From contig JAKUHH010000395.1 in NCBI GenBank assembly GCA_022701365.1, positions 1 to 64,000 on the forward strand: DNA of 64,000 bases, written 5' to 3'. The translations under genes and the position numbers were made by a program. The notes under the pieces were generated by a model, which saw nothing but the letters and a program-made list of their open reading frames with translations, did no database searches and had not been told where the DNA came from. This document shows, piece after piece, positions 20,945 to 33,225 of this stretch. Within the stretch, counting starts at the first letter, position 1. The number at the start of each line of letters is the position of its first letter. The DNA is from Mycocentrospora acerina (Eukaryota > Ascomycota > Dothideomycetes > Pleosporales).

Positions 20945-21691
20945 CTACTTGCCCACTTTCCCTGTCATATCAGAACCCTCAGACATAGTTTTTGTTTGCT
21001 GCAAACCATCAAGTTGAGAAACAACACTCTCTCCCATCTCCATCCCTACTTGTTCCTTCAGCTTCGGCCTCAGCACTTGCTCATGTGTATCGTTCCAGAA
21101 TGGTGACGAGTGCGAAAAGTCCCACATTATCCGCGGCGTTGGTTTAGGCAGAGAGTCAAGTATCCATTGCAGCGTCTGCTCTCGCTCCCAACAGAAGCGA
21201 GGTATACCGCGTCCTGAGATCGAATGATGTATGTGTTTGAATGTGAAGAGTATTGTGTTGAGATTGGGAAGCAGGGCGAAGATCTGCTTCATATGGTCGT
21301 TGACTGAGGGAAATCCATAGTAGCGCCTTGGTAGGAAGGTTTGAGCTGAGAGAATCCCGATTTGGATTTCTAATTTTTTGAAAAAGAGTCGTGTTTGCGT
21401 GTTCATTACGGCTACTGTTTCGTAGAAGCGTCCCACAAACTCATCGCTCAGAGTTATGCTCTCTTTGTCTCGTGCTGCGATCATCCACAAGGTGCGGTTT
21501 TCGTAGAAATATTTGGTGACTTCATTGTGTAATTGATGGTTGACGCGCATTATTTCCAAGTTCAGCTTTGAAGGTTGATAGTCGCGATGTGGCGTATACA
21601 CAAGTGCAATATGGGCTTCGCGAGGGAGGAGATGCGAGTAAACTTGTAGACGGAGCTCAGCAGGTAGTCGCAGGAAGGGAAAAGGCTTCAC
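20945..21691 (-). CDS. F-box-like protein (LPAELRLQVY), start unresolved
   Basis: The frame reads PFPFLRLPAELRLQVYSHLL at its N-terminus, the F-box-like signature common in the large family of Pleosporales proteins of about 250-400 residues. The remainder (about 225 residues) is the usual variable part, with HQLHNEVTKYFYENRTL typical of the family. F-box proteins bind Skp1 and act as substrate receptors of cullin-1 ligases, but for these fungal proteins the role is unproven. The frame opens with GTG and has no in-frame ATG before the F-box. The true start must therefore come from an upstream exon, perhaps the frame at 21688-22176, or the gene is broken. A join by a 38-nt intron (GTATAT to CTAAAG) keeps frame but is unusually short. 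Confidence 0.6.
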   Translation of the reverse strand: MKPFPFLRLPAELRLQVYSHLLPREAHIALVYTPHRDYQPSKLNLEIMRVNHQLHNEVTKYFYENRTLWMIAARDKESITLSDEFVGRFYETVAVMNTQTRLFFKKLEIQIGILSAQTFLPRRYYGFPSVNDHMKQIFALLPNLNTILFTFKHIHHSISGRGIPRFCWEREQTLQWILDSLPKPTPRIMWDFSHSSPFWNDTHEQVLRPKLKEQVGMEMGESVVSQLDGLQQTKTMSEGSDMTGKVGK

Positions 21692-22176
21692 TGTAAGGCT
21701 TTAGCGCTAGTGAGGTTCAAAGGTTGGCCTATATACTTGCCAGTTTGGTTCAGCTTTTGTATGTAGCCATGCAGCCCTGTCCCGCACAGGATATCTATCT
21801 TGGGAAGTATATGCCATATCTCCGAGAATATTGGATCTTTGCCTTTGTTGATGTCAGACACCCTCTGGCGGTTTACATAAGGTCGACTCTGCAGTAAAGT
21901 GCTATATGCCTCAAAGTACACATCAGGGATGAGTTCGGAACGCGATATCTTTTTCACAAGTTGGAAAAGATCCTCCGAGCCGTTCACGTATACACCAGAC
22001 TTCACAGTTATGCTCTCAGGATCGATATTATGATGGTCGTCGAGAGGGGTTAGGCGCAGCTTCTCGTCGAGGGCTTGAAGCTTCAACATTAGCTGCCCCG
22101 CATCAGCGACTGTGGGGCGAGCATGCTGAGGTTGTTGGCCAGGCTTCAGGGAAGATCGTGGGCGATAAAGCTCCAT
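21688..22176 (-). CDS. Hypothetical protein or 5' exon of the F-box-like gene
   Basis: A frame of 162 residues starting MELYRPRSSLKPG; a longer version from 22299 adds 41 residues. It is Leu-rich with a QLMLKLQALDEKLRL amphipathic helix and ends just as the F-box-like frame begins, overlapping it by four bases. No family is recognised. Its adjacency and the missing ATG of the downstream frame suggest both belong to one gene of about 400 residues, but no splice junction of normal size joins them in frame. It could also be a separate small gene. Confidence 0.4.
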   Translation of the reverse strand: MELYRPRSSLKPGQQPQHARPTVADAGQLMLKLQALDEKLRLTPLDDHHNIDPESITVKSGVYVNGSEDLFQLVKKISRSELIPDVYFEAYSTLLQSRPYVNRQRVSDINKGKDPIFSEIWHILPKIDILCGTGLHGYIQKLNQTGKYIGQPLNLTSAKALQ

Positions 22177-22574
22177 AGTTAGCAGGTGATTGAGTGGATG
22201 TTCAGAGTACGTCAAGACACGCCCAACAAGGGATATTGAGCTTGCGGGACCACCCCCGCGCGCGCTAGCCGTGTCCCACTGTGATGTAACTGTTTGCAAG
22301 TGATCCTCCCGCAGGACGCATGTGCAGAGTCACCAAGCCTGAGCTCCACATGCAATCTATCCGTGACACCTGTCTCTCTGCTGACTGCCGTTTCGCACGT
22401 TGTGTGCCCGCTCTCAGCTTCCAGCCATCAACTACGTCACACCCGCGTGCGCTCTTCCGCGCGCACCGTCACTCGCATCGCGTCGCGAAGCTATCAGTGC
22501 ACGGGTCGCAACGACAATACAAGACGTGGCTTACTCGGTTCCGCGCCGACGATAACGCCCCTCCATTTGACAGA

Positions 22575-25500
22575 ATGTCAACCCCAGAAAATAGGCCTGG
22601 CTTCCTTTCAAACTTGTCTCCATGGGGGTCGCGCAGCGTTACGCCGAAGCCGCCTCCAACACCGAGAAATCCGGAAGAGGACAAGGAAAAGGACAAGGGA
22701 AAGGAACGAGAGGCAGTCGCAAGCGGACTTGGATCACAGAGAGGAGGTGACCATATTGTCGACCGCAGACACCGGCTCAGCCTGAAGAAATATCCCCAGG
22801 ACTGCCCTGCACTTGCCGTGAGGTGGTTTCATGCTGTAGACGTAAGTAGCTTCAACGACTTGTCTTCCATGCATGTGTCCCAGAAGCGCTCCATCGCACC
22901 TGCCTTGCTCAGTGGCTAACTTCCCAAATAAGCTGCCCAAAAGGAAACCGTTCTCTGAAAACGCCATCACGCCTGACAAGCCCACCCCCAAGCCAAAGAA
23001 ATGGATTCCCTTTAGCACCAGTGATTCTCGCGCCATAGAAACTACTTTCCAACACACTGCCGAAGTGGCAGACGCCGCCGAGCTGCGAAAGGGCATTGGT
23101 AGTCCTACCACACCAACCCAGACTAGCCAGAAGGCCCCCGCTACTACAAAAGTTCCTGTCAACGAAGACTACCTATTCGATGTTGAAATTGAGACACGGG
23201 AATTGGCGCCCACGTATTGGTTGGGACCAGTTTATGACGTTGTTCGAGGCACGTGGTTTACAACAGACGGTGAGCCTGTCGACGAGGGTCTTGCTATGCA
23301 GCTAGAGGAAGGATATTTGAAGGTAAGACCATGGCGGTTCGGAAAGGAAGGGGAGAAGCGCTCGTCTTCACAGCCTCGCGGACGACCCATCTCTATGGGA
23401 GGCATTGTGGGCGACGACTACCGTAAGGAATTAGCGAAGTTGAATCGAGACTCAACGTCAAACCCGGTCACACCGAAAACTTCAATGGACAGTCTCCGCG
23501 GCGAAGCGAACAAGAAACTGGAAGATTTCAAACAAAGCGACAAACCTCTGCCATCCACCGCGCCCGAGACACCCAGAACGCACCGCTTGTTCGGTACTCA
23601 TATGAACTCTACGGTTACGTATCAAGACAAAGATACAGCGTGGCTGCTGACAGACGACATGTGGACGCGTATGGGCAGCACTCTTTACCAGCGTTTTGCG
23701 GGGGGTGCGCATTATGCTGGATATCGGTACGTGCGCGGTTATACAGATCCAAAGGAAAAAAAGAAGCCAGTCAATACAGCGGCCGATCCTAGCAAAAAAG
23801 AACCAGAGCGGCCTGTGACACCTTCATTAGCATACGGGTCAGACAATGGAAGACAGACTGGATCTGAGGAGGGTTCTGATATCGAGATAGCTCCTCATGA
23901 GGGTAGAGAATCGCCCTCTCAGACACGGAGGAGAAATCTTGAGAGACAGGTCTCAAACCTCATGACCTCTTCGAAGCCCGAGTATGAACTAAAGCAAGAA
24001 GAAGAGATGCGAAAACTCGAGGAGGAAGAGATGCGTGAAGAATACAAGAACAGGGACAAGGGAGAGCAAGGGCGTGAGATTGAACATTTGCTACTGGTGA
24101 CTCACGGCATTGGTCAGCGATTGGGGATGCGTATGGAAAGCATCAACTTCATCCATGACGTGAATACCATGCGTAAAGCGTTCAAGTCGGTCTATGCAAA
24201 CTCCCCCGACCTACAGGCTTTGAACTCGGAAGTTGATAAGGATACAAAAAACAGCCGTATTCAGGTTATTCCGATTGTCTGGAGACACTTGCTCGACTTT
24301 CCCCAGCAAAGTCTCAAGCACAATCGCAAGGAGCACGACTTGGGCGATTTAGATCACGAGGATCACCAGTTTCCAAGTCTTGAAGATATCACCGTCGAAG
24401 GTATTCCAGCTGTCCGAAATTTCTTGACAGATCTCGCTTTGGACATTCTTCTGTACCAAAGCCCGGCTTACAAGGGCCATATATCCCGTATCGTGGTTAA
24501 TGAGATGAATCGTACTTATCGGTTGTTCAAGGAACGCAATCCCTCGTTCAAGGGCAAGGTAAGTCTGGTTGGCCACTCGCTTGGATCAGCTATCATGTTC
24601 GACATTTTGTGTATCCAGAGAGACCCAAAATTGAGGTCGGACTCGCAGTCCAGTAAATACCGGCGCCCGACAGAGGAAGGCTTAAAGCTCGACTTTGAAG
24701 TGGAAGACTTCTACGCTCTAGGATCACCCATTGGTCTGTTCCAAATGTTGAAAGGGCGCACTATAGCTGCTAGGCCTTCCAACGCTTTTGTACCCCCAGA
24801 GACGCCAGCGACTCCGCTCGACGACCCATTCTCACCTACGACTGCCGAGCGAAACCAAGCCTTTGACATCACCACTTCCTCCCCCCTCTGCAAACAGGTT
24901 TTCAATATTTTCCATCCTACAGATCCCATTAGTTATCGTATTGAACCTTTGATTTCACCTGCAATGTCTACACTCAAAGCCCAGCCGCTACCTTATACAA
25001 AGAAAGGCATCTTTGGTGCTCCCGCTTCTCAGGGGTTGACTGGCATAGGCGCTCGAGTTGGTCAGGGCGTCACAGACTTTTGGACGTCAATCGGGTCGGG
25101 TATTGCCAGCGGGTTGCTGAACCGTAGTCTAGGTATCACAGGGAACGAGGGCATGAGAGGAAACGATGGCTCGGCAAGTTCACGTACCTCACGACCCTTG
25201 TCAGTCGGACCTAGCCCAAACACTTCTGCAGGCGTAGTACCGGGTTTCGACGAGCCTACCAGTGCATTCATCAACGATGAGCGAAGAAGGAGGCTGGAAC
25301 AGGAGACTATTGCGCCAGGGGAAGACGGGGAGCACCCTCCTACTCTTATCGAGTCTGATATTGAAACACTATACGCAGGCTTCCAGAAAGTCCGGAAGAA
25401 TAGCGCATTGACAGAAGACGGAAGGATAGAGAAAGACCTCGAGTGGCAGGAATTGGAAGAGCGAAGCCGGAAGTTGAGAAAGGAAGAGGCAAAAGTCAGG

Positions 25501-25762
25501 GCGCTGAATGCAAACGGACGAGTGGATTTCAGCATCCAGGAAGGAGTAAGTTCACCTTGTTCTTCTTTTGTTCCAACGAACAAAACAAAACACCTTTGTA
25601 CATTGATGCTAATACACACCCGCTCAGGCTTTTGATATTTCCCTTCTTGCCAGTATAGCTAGCCATTTAGCCTACTGGGCAGACGAAGATGTGTCGCATT
25701 TTATGATTTCCCAATTGCTGGCTAGACATCGTGTTTTCAAAACGAAGAACACGGAGACATGA
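22575..25762 (+). CDS. DDHD-domain phospholipase A1 (PA-PLA1 / yeast Ddl1-like)
   Basis: Exons 22575-22841, 22933-25545 and 25628-25762 encode 1,004 residues. Intron 1 (91 nt, GTAAGT, GGCTAAC, AATAAG) and intron 2 (82 nt, GTAAGT, GCTAATAC, GCTCAG) are well formed. The lipase serine motif GHSLGS is at about residue 636-641 (Ser 638). It is followed near residue 675 by the DFYALGSPIGLFQML stretch and the FHPTDPISYRIEP segment of the DDHD domain. The last exon supplies SLLASIASHLAYWADEDVSH, typical of the C-terminus. The family hydrolyses phosphatidic acid and related phospholipids at membranes of the secretory pathway and mitochondria; yeast Ddl1 is the ortholog by inference. An acidic coiled stretch (EEEMRKLEEEEM) precedes the catalytic half. 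The start MSTPENRPGFL is preferred to longer upstream versions. Confidence 0.92.
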
Positions 25763-26288
25763 ATGATGAAGTAGTTGGTTGAATGGTGGTGGTGGTGGTG
25801 GTGGTGGTATACCCCTCCTTTTTTTGAATAAATAGATCCACTTTACATTTACTGCTGTTTTTGGACTCGACGTGCACACACACACGTAAACACACACATG
25901 TAAATACATTGATGATTTAGTATCTACCTTTATATTGAAAAAACACACACATTATGAATATCACCGTAGTTGAGTCACTTCCTCATCGACTACTACTACT
26001 TATCCTCGTCTCAAGCTGAGATGGATCGAGGTATATCCTACTACTACTACACACACACACACTATCCATCTCACACCCTCTCCTCGTGACTCCCTCGTGA
26101 CTCCCTCGCAATTTGAGAATTCTTTTAAATTGGCATAGATGGGTAGGAAGAGGAGTGGAAGGGTGGAGATGAAGATGAACTAGTTGTAGTTCAGGCAGTG
26201 GGAGTTTTTGTCAAAGAAGATGCTCAACTTCCTTCCTTCCTGCACTGCGAGTAACCAAAATGGGCCGGCCACGTCAGAAAACGATCAA

Positions 26289-26337
<49 letters not shown>

Positions 26338-26442
26338 GTAGACTGATCCTCTATCCCGTTTAAATTTTATTTTTTTTAAAACTCAACATCTATGCATGCT
26401 TGCTATGGTCCAAGCTTAAGAAGAAGAATAAGAAAAAAAAAA
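25763..26442. other. Convergent 3' intergenic with microsatellites
   Basis: This lies between the 3' ends of the DDHD and Pmr1 genes. It holds a GGT repeat (about 25784-25808), ACAC-rich tracts near 25873-25897 and 26050-26062, and an AAGC repeat of about twelve units (26288-26337). No gene is supported. Confidence 0.7.
26288..26337. repeat. AAGC tetranucleotide microsatellite
   Basis: About twelve uninterrupted AAGC units lie between two converging genes. Probably polymorphic between isolates; no function is indicated. Confidence 0.95.
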
Positions 26443-29400
26443 TCATACAGCAGTGCTATAGCCGCCGCCAAAGCCCCTCCTCCCCTTGCACCTCACATAC
26501 CACTTCCTCCCTTCGTCTGCCCAGAAAACACAACTCGCCACGGCTACCAGGTGGCATAGGTCCAAAAGGCCAAGCGCTTCAGTCTGAAAGACGTGTTGCA
26601 GCGGCGGGAAATACACGACCATCATTTGCCCGATCAAACTACCTGCAACAGCGTAATTGAACATTTTGTTGTCGAACACGCCGATTTCGCCATTGAGCAC
26701 AGATTTGGTCGAGGAGCGGCAAGTCAGCGCGTTGAACATGTCGAAAAATACAAAACAGGTAAAGGTCATGGTGGTGTCGCGGGCGGTGACTTTGTTGTCG
26801 TCGCTCATTTCGAGGTAGTAGGTTGCCAGTGTACCAAGCATGATGATAGTCGCAGATTGCAGGACGCGTTGGATGAGGGGACGGGTGAGGACGCGGGCAT
26901 GGCGCGGACGAGGGGGCAAAGCCATGACGGCCGGGTCGACGGGCTCGACGCCAAGGGATTGAGCGGGTGGACCGTCCATGAGGATGTCTGGCGATGTAAT
27001 TAGTTAGTGGCATGTAGAGTTGGGGGTGAAGACGTACTTATCCACAGAATCTGCATGGCGTTGAGGGGATTCTGGAAACCGAGAAAGGTACTCAGTAGCA
27101 CCAAACTCAGGGCAGCAGCACTGGTGCTGAGCTGGAAGGTAAGGAAGTTCTGGATGTTGTAGAAGATGCCCTTTCCTTCTTCAATGGCGTTCAGGATGGT
27201 GGCGAAGTTGTCGTCTGTGAGAATCATGTCGGCCGCCTCTTTCGCAACGTCGGTGCCCAATCGACCCATCGATATTCCAATATCAGCTTTCTTCAGGGCA
27301 GGTGCGTCGTTCACGCCATCACCAGTCATGGCCACAACGTCTCCTCGAGCTTGAAGTGCGCGAACAATCTTCATCTTGTGTTCTGGACTAGTGCGCGCAA
27401 AGATGGATGTTGTTGCGATAGCTTGTGAAAGTTCCTCTTCACTCATCTGGTCGAGCTCGTCGCCACGGATTACAGAGCGTCCAAGTGCCGAATTTGCAGT
27501 TATGGGCATACCAAGGCTCTTGCCGATAGCAACTGCTGTCGTTTCGGCGTCACCTGTGATCATGATGACTTTGACTTTGCCGGCCATCAGACGTCGAATA
27601 GCTCTTTCTACGCCCTTTCTTGGTGGATCATTCATGCCAACGATACCAGCAAAGACCAAGCCTCGATACTGTTCATCGTCGCCGAGCGCAGAGTTAGTTG
27701 ACGGAGCAGGTGACGATGTGCCAGTTGAACTCTTTCCTCTCGCTCTTGATGTTCCGCTAGCGAAGCCCAGGACTCTCAAGCCCTCCTGCGCCATTAAATC
27801 GGCAGCCTTCAAAGCCTCTTGCCTGCGCGCTTGGTCCAGAACAACCTCTCTCCCGTGTGCAGTAACATACGTATCGCAGCGATCAAGGACTCTTTCCAAA
27901 GCACCCTTGATGAAAGCAATATCCGCTCCAGCAGTCCCCTCCGCCCCAGAGCTGCCATTGATGACGACGCCCATCCACTTTCTTTCCGAACTGAAAGGGG
28001 TTTCGTATTTGCGGTCACCAATTCTTTCTCTAACGTCGTCTTCGCCAAAGGCGTCCAGAAGATCAAGAAGTGCAACATCTGTGGGCTGGCCTACCCACCG
28101 ACTCTTTGCCAGCATGGTGTCATCGCCCGAAGTTGACGACAAAACCGCCGCTGTCGACGCCGATGCAGCTTGCTCGCTTAGGTGACGGGCGTTGTTGACA
28201 ATGTTGCCAATTCGCAAGATCTTTCGGGTGGGAGCATCAAGATCTTCAGAGTCGTGTTTCTGCGTGACATCAATCGGGGTTGACTCATCAAAATGCCAAA
28301 TTTTGGTGACAGTCATGTGGTTGGTGGTGAGCGTGCCTGGATGCGTCAGTCGAGCCAACTACTTGATAAAATGTAATGTTCCTACCTGTCTTGTCTGTAC
28401 AAACGACATTGACTGATGCCAGTGTCTCAACGCTGGGTAGTCGTCGGACAATGGCATCTCGCTTGGACATTCTAAGTACACCCAACGCAAGTGTAACGGT
28501 GACGATGATGGGGAGTCCTTCTGGAATAGCAGCAACGGCAAGCGAGACTCCAATTTGGAAGACCTCCAAAAACGGCCAGCCCCGCCAAAGTCCAACCAGA
28601 CCGATAAAAGCGATGACGCCAAAAGACATGTAGCTCAGTTCCTTTCCGAGTCTGTCCATGGAGAGCTGCAGAGGCGTCCGTGGGCTCTCGATTTCTTGCA
28701 AGGATGCTGAGATGGCTCCAAATTCCGTGTTGCCTCCTGTGCCAATAGCAATGCCCTGTCCATAGCCAGAACGAACAAGTGTACCCATGAAGGCAATATT
28801 TTTTTGGTCGTTGAGTCGAATGTCTGCGCCAACCGTGCCCGCAGCTTCAGAAGCGTAGAACGGCGAGGACGAACGCTGAACAGCTGGTAGAGTAGTGATT
28901 GTATCTGGCGTCTTGGACACAGGCTCGTTCTCTCCTGTGAGATTTGACTCGTCTATGGTGAGATCGGCGGCATGCGTAATTCGAATGTCTGCGGGTATGC
29001 GGTCGCCAGTGTGGAACAAGACTAGGTCGCCTGGCACCAGCAGTGTGGCAGATATTGTGCTAGACTTCCTCTCTGCTGCTGCTAGCGACGTGGTCGTGTC
29101 CTTGAGATTGTCCAACTCAATGGTGCCATTCGACGGCCGCCCATTTCGTGGCTGCTCGACCCCGGCACGGATGACATGGGCCGAGTGCGGCACCAGTTGG
29201 TTCAGGGCTTCGATTGACTTCTCGGATCGATATTCCTGCACAAAGCCCACAGTGACGACGATTGTCACCGCGACGGTAATGCTGATGGCGTCTTCCAGGT
29301 TGCCCATGAGAAACGAGACGGCGGCGGAGCCCAGCAGCAGCAAGATGAGCGTCTCCTTGAACTGCTTGACGAAGCGCAGCCACAATGGCTCGGGCTCTTC

Positions 29401-29784
29401 GTGCGGCAGTTCGTTGAGGCCATGGGTGTGTATGCGCGCGGAGGCATCCGAGGACGACAGGCCGTGTGTTGGGGACGTGGACAGTTTGTGCGCCGTCTCC
29501 TGCGACGACAGGAGCGAGTACGTCGACGTCAGTGACTAATCATGGCGTCATGTCAGCAGCGCATTCACTGCGAGCGAGCTCCCGTACGCGTGGAGGTTGG
29601 CGTTGGCTGGGTACAGTACCGAAGGTGTCCCGCTTCTCCTCTGCGGCTCTGGGGGCTGCAGGAACGGCGAGGCGGCGCGCGAGGGCTTGGAGGCGCCGGC
29701 TGAGCCGTGGTACAGCGGCAGCGAGGGTGTTGCGGCTCTGGACATTTTGGCATGCTCCAGAGACGGGGGTGGTGGACGCTCCAA
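26443..29784 (-). CDS. pmr1: Golgi Ca2+/Mn2+ P-type ATPase (Pmr1/SPCA)
   Basis: Pumps Ca2+ and Mn2+ into the Golgi, supporting glycosylation and secretion. Exons on the minus strand: 29784-29620, 29535-28386, 28336-27038 and 26987-26443, giving about 1,052 residues. Introns 2 and 3 are 49 and 50 nt and rejoin DKTG/TLTTNHMT and LQILWI-type/NILMDGPPAQSLGVE perfectly. Key motifs are TGEN in the actuator domain, PEGLP in helix 4, the phosphorylation site CTDKTG (Asp near residue 436), MTGDGVNDAPALKKADIG, and the SPCA-typical NELPHEEPEPLWLRF. The first intron is uncertain: a GTACTG donor gives 84 nt, a GTGAAT donor only 33 nt; both keep frame. The start may instead be the in-frame ATG at 29745 (MSRAATPSLPL). 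The N-terminal 60 residues are Ser/Pro/Ala-rich and poorly conserved. Confidence 0.92.
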
Positions 29785-30908
29785 CGTGGCCTGTCGGGAC
29801 AGGGCGAGGGTGTTTGGGCAATGTCAGGGGAAGATTATCGCATCGATGCTGTAAACGAGACGACAGTCATGGAGACGGGGCAGAAGGAAGAGAAATGCAC
29901 ACGAGAGGCTTGTCTATGGTTCGGCCTGGGTTTGGGCGTGCATGGCAGATCAATGGACGAATACGCCAGTACTCGCAGCAGGGGCCAGCCTAGCAGCGAT
30001 CCGGGGACTGCTGGTGGGTTTCACGACGAGCAAACGCTGCTTGACGAGAGGCGTCGACTGGACCAAAATAGCATTCTACTTCATTGGGTGCACACGTTGC
30101 TCGAGTCGAGTCGAGTCTGCTTTCACGTGGTCTGGTCTGGCCTGGTGTGGGCTGGGTGGGAGTGCACGACAATCTCGATGCCTGCCTGTCCCAGCCCAGC
30201 GTCCAGCCTTGGCAGGTACCGCCACGGGGAATCAAGTGACGGCGCGTTCTAGGGCAGGCTCGCCGTGATGTCATCGTCCATGTCTCGACGGCGTGCGCAG
30301 GCCGCGAGACTGCGACGCTGCGAGACTGGCACTGCCTCCAGCATCGACTGCGCCATCACGTGCACATGGGCTTGGCCGCCTGTCGTCGTGCCCGCTCGCG
30401 TCAGTGTTTGCAGCGCAGAGGGACGACACGTATGGTGTGTAGAGTGCAGCGTGTGGAGCGCAGTGTGCAGTGTGCAGTGTGCAGTGCAGTGTGCAGTGTG
30501 AGATGCGCAGGGGCACGTGTGTGGTGTGCAGGCGAGGTGGTGCGGCGCGTCGTGGTGCTCGCCGGGACGCGACGGGCATGACGAGCGAGTGATTACCTAA
30601 ACAGGGCTGGTCGCGGTCCTGCCAGCCCCGGCCGGCCCAGCCAACCCAACCAACCCAGCCCGGCCCATGCACCCACGGCGCGTCCACCACCCCCCATCGT
30701 CGCCTGCCCTCTTCTGCCCTCGACTGCCATTGCTACGCCTGTGCGCGCCCTCTGACTGCTTGTGACCCGCTGTCGGCGCGTCTGTCTCGTTTGCGCCCAC
30801 CACGCCCGCCGCCGCCGCCCACGCGCCGACATCAACAACACAAGCCAACGCGCCACCCACCACCACCACTACCTCCACCATTACCACCACTACCATCCAG
30901 CCCCCGCC
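29785..30908. other. Divergent promoter region of pmr1 and rad21
   Basis: Just over 1.1 kb between two divergently transcribed genes. It contains GTGCA-type repeats around 30445-30500 and C-rich CCAGCCC/CAACCC tracts near 30630-30680. Pyrimidine- and ACC-rich sequence leads into the Rad21 start. Several frames overlap on both strands but none has protein-like content. Confidence 0.6.
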
Positions 30909-32857
30909 ATGTTTCTTCCCGAGGACCTCCTCTTCAAGTCGGGCCAGCTCGCCCGCGTCTGGCTGGCCGCCAACCAGCACAAGAAGCTCACAAAGGCCCA
31001 GGTCCTGCAGGACAAGATCGATGAGGACATCCAGGTCATCATCAGGCCCGAGGGCGCCGCTGGCGGTCCGCTTGCCCTGCGCCTGAACGGCCAGTTGCTT
31101 CTTGGTGTTGTGCGCATCTACCACAGGAAGGCGCGCTACTTGTTTGACGACTGCAATGACGCGTTGTGGAAGATCAAGATGGTACCCCCTCCCCACCCTG
31201 CCCTTCTTTGTCCACTCTTTTTTAACGCGTCGCCTAGGCCTTCCGTCCAGGAAACATTGACCTGCCCACACAAACGCATCTGGCCAACCCCATGAGCCTG
31301 ACGCTTCCTGATGTCATCACAGATCTCGACCTGTTGGCTCCAATGCCAGACCCCACCCTTCTGTTGTCCCAGGCCCTTGGTACTAACCTCAATCTTGGAA
31401 ACGCCACATTGCGCGACTGGGACGACAGCCAGTTCCTGTCAGGCAGCATCGAGCAGCCGCGCCATCAACCTATGACTTTCGAGGAGTACGACTTGGACAT
31501 CGACATTGGAGAAAACCTGGAGCCATCCGCCATGTTCGACGACAGCATCGACATCGAGCACGGACGTAATGCGCCCCTGGAGCGACGTTCGTCCGAGGAA
31601 CTCGCTCCAAGCGTCAAAAACCTTTTGGAGGAGGAGGACCTGGGACTCGAATTTGGCGATGACATTACCGAATTGCCCACTGTACCTGATTTCAACATGG
31701 GCGACAACACCGATATTCCCATGGGCGGAATGACAGAACTGGACTTGCAAGCAGATCCTACTCTGGCTGGCGACCTTTCCACCATCCAAGCCGAACGAGA
31801 GGACTCTCCGCTTACTGAAATTGGCGAAGAAGAGGCCACAAGACTTGAACAAGAGGTTGCTGAGCAGGATGCTACCATGTTCGATCCCCAGGACGAGGAG
31901 TCTATTCACCAAGCCAGGGCTAAGCGCAGGAGGGTCATTGGAGAAGATGCCGAAACTATGCTTTCAAACACCCAGCTCAAGGAGCAGACGAACAACCGCG
32001 ATAAAATCCTAAAGCCTGCGTCATTCTTGCCACGTGATCCGCTTCTCATGGCCCTGATGCAGATGCAAAAGTCTGGAGGATTCGTCTCAAGCATTCTTGG
32101 CGATGGCCGCAGTCAAGGATGGGCTCCTGAACTGAGAGGCATCCTCTCGCTCGAACTAGTTTCACGTCCAGGACAAAAGCGCAAGCGAGACGGCGCCGCC
32201 GCTGATCCAGACGCTGAAGAAGAGGACGCCGCTGCCGAAACAGAGAGAACTCCTCAGTTGGAATTTGAGCACGACGACCTTACTTTGGGCGGTGATAACT
32301 TTGATATTGGTGGAGGAAACACCACACTTGCCGAGTCTGAGGATCACATCCAACTCCCTGATGAACCCGTCTTCCAGCAACCCGAGGAAGAGGACGCCTT
32401 CTCGCCTGTGCCAGACAACTTTGACGACACAACAGCGCCTTTGTACCACCCCGAAGAGAGTGGTCCTGTTTCACTAGGCACCAAGCACGCTGTCCATCTT
32501 CTGCGCGAACAGTTTGGACCGGAAGCTGAGGAAAGCGAATCAGAACGACAAAAGAACAGCATCGTGTTCCAAGAGATACTCCCAGAGGCACGAACATCGA
32601 GGGCAGACGCGACTAAAATGTTCTTTGAAGTTTTGGTCCTGGCTACCAAAGACGCCATCAAGGTGGAGCAACCTGGCAACGAGCTGGGAGGTCCGCTGCG
32701 CATTCGGGCCAAGCGCGGACTCTGGGGACAATGGGCAGAGACAGCAGCCAGCGGCGAACTTGCTTCTCAAACACAGACCGCTCCACAGACGGCAGAGGCT
32801 GAAGCACCGGCTTCGGTCATTCTCGAGGCGCCTCGAGAAGTTTCTGTATCTGCTTAA
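30909..32857 (+). CDS. rad21: Cohesin kleisin subunit Rad21/Scc1
   Basis: Closes the cohesin ring by bridging Smc1 and Smc3 and is cut by separase at anaphase. Exons 30909-31181 and 31238-32857 join across a 56-nt intron (GTACCC to GCCTAG) to give 630 residues. The N-terminal Rad21/Rec8 domain (residues 1-105) reads LARVWLAANQHKKLTK, LLGVVRIYHRKARYL, then FRPGNIDLP after the splice. The middle is long, acidic and disordered. The C-terminal winged helix (about 535-605) contains FQEILPEARTSRADATKMFF and the sequence running to LRIRAKRGLWGQW. The intron donor is weak (GTACCC) but the frame and conserved sequence demand it. The mitotic Rad21 is preferred to meiotic Rec8 on the strength of the C-terminal match; the two are paralogs. 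Confidence 0.93.
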
Positions 32858-33225
32858 AAGTTCACTGGAATTGTTGCGACATGGGTTGGCTCTAAGTCTT
32901 GAGTTGGAGGGCTCGCTCTCACTGACCTGGCGGCGTTGGCTGAATACCCTTTTTACTTGCGTATTGACTTGTTCTTGTACGATGGACACGGTTGTTTGGG
33001 ATGGTGTATTATGGCGTTTTTGGCTTTGTGGCTCTGTGGCTTTGTGCGAAGCATTGTTGATCGTAGATAGTTTTGCCGAATGATCAAGTTTACCCAACGC
33101 AGTGCTGTGCAGCTTTTCTCGCGCGTTGCCGTCTTGAACATGACGTCGGTCCTGCCAAGCTCTGTGTCGGAAGCTTTCCGACCGGAGCACGAAAAATTTG
33201 GGCCTCACACCAGTCATCACTCTTG

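Noticed and set aside
24555..24565. GTAAGT inside the DDHD lipase exon as a possible intron donor
   Set aside because: Reading through it gives KGKVSLVGHSLGS, the conserved lipase motif, so the site must remain unspliced.
27376..28185. 269-codon plus-strand frame opposite pmr1
   Set aside because: It is the shadow of the highly biased pmr1 coding strand. The minus strand carries the P-type ATPase motifs, so this frame has no independent support.
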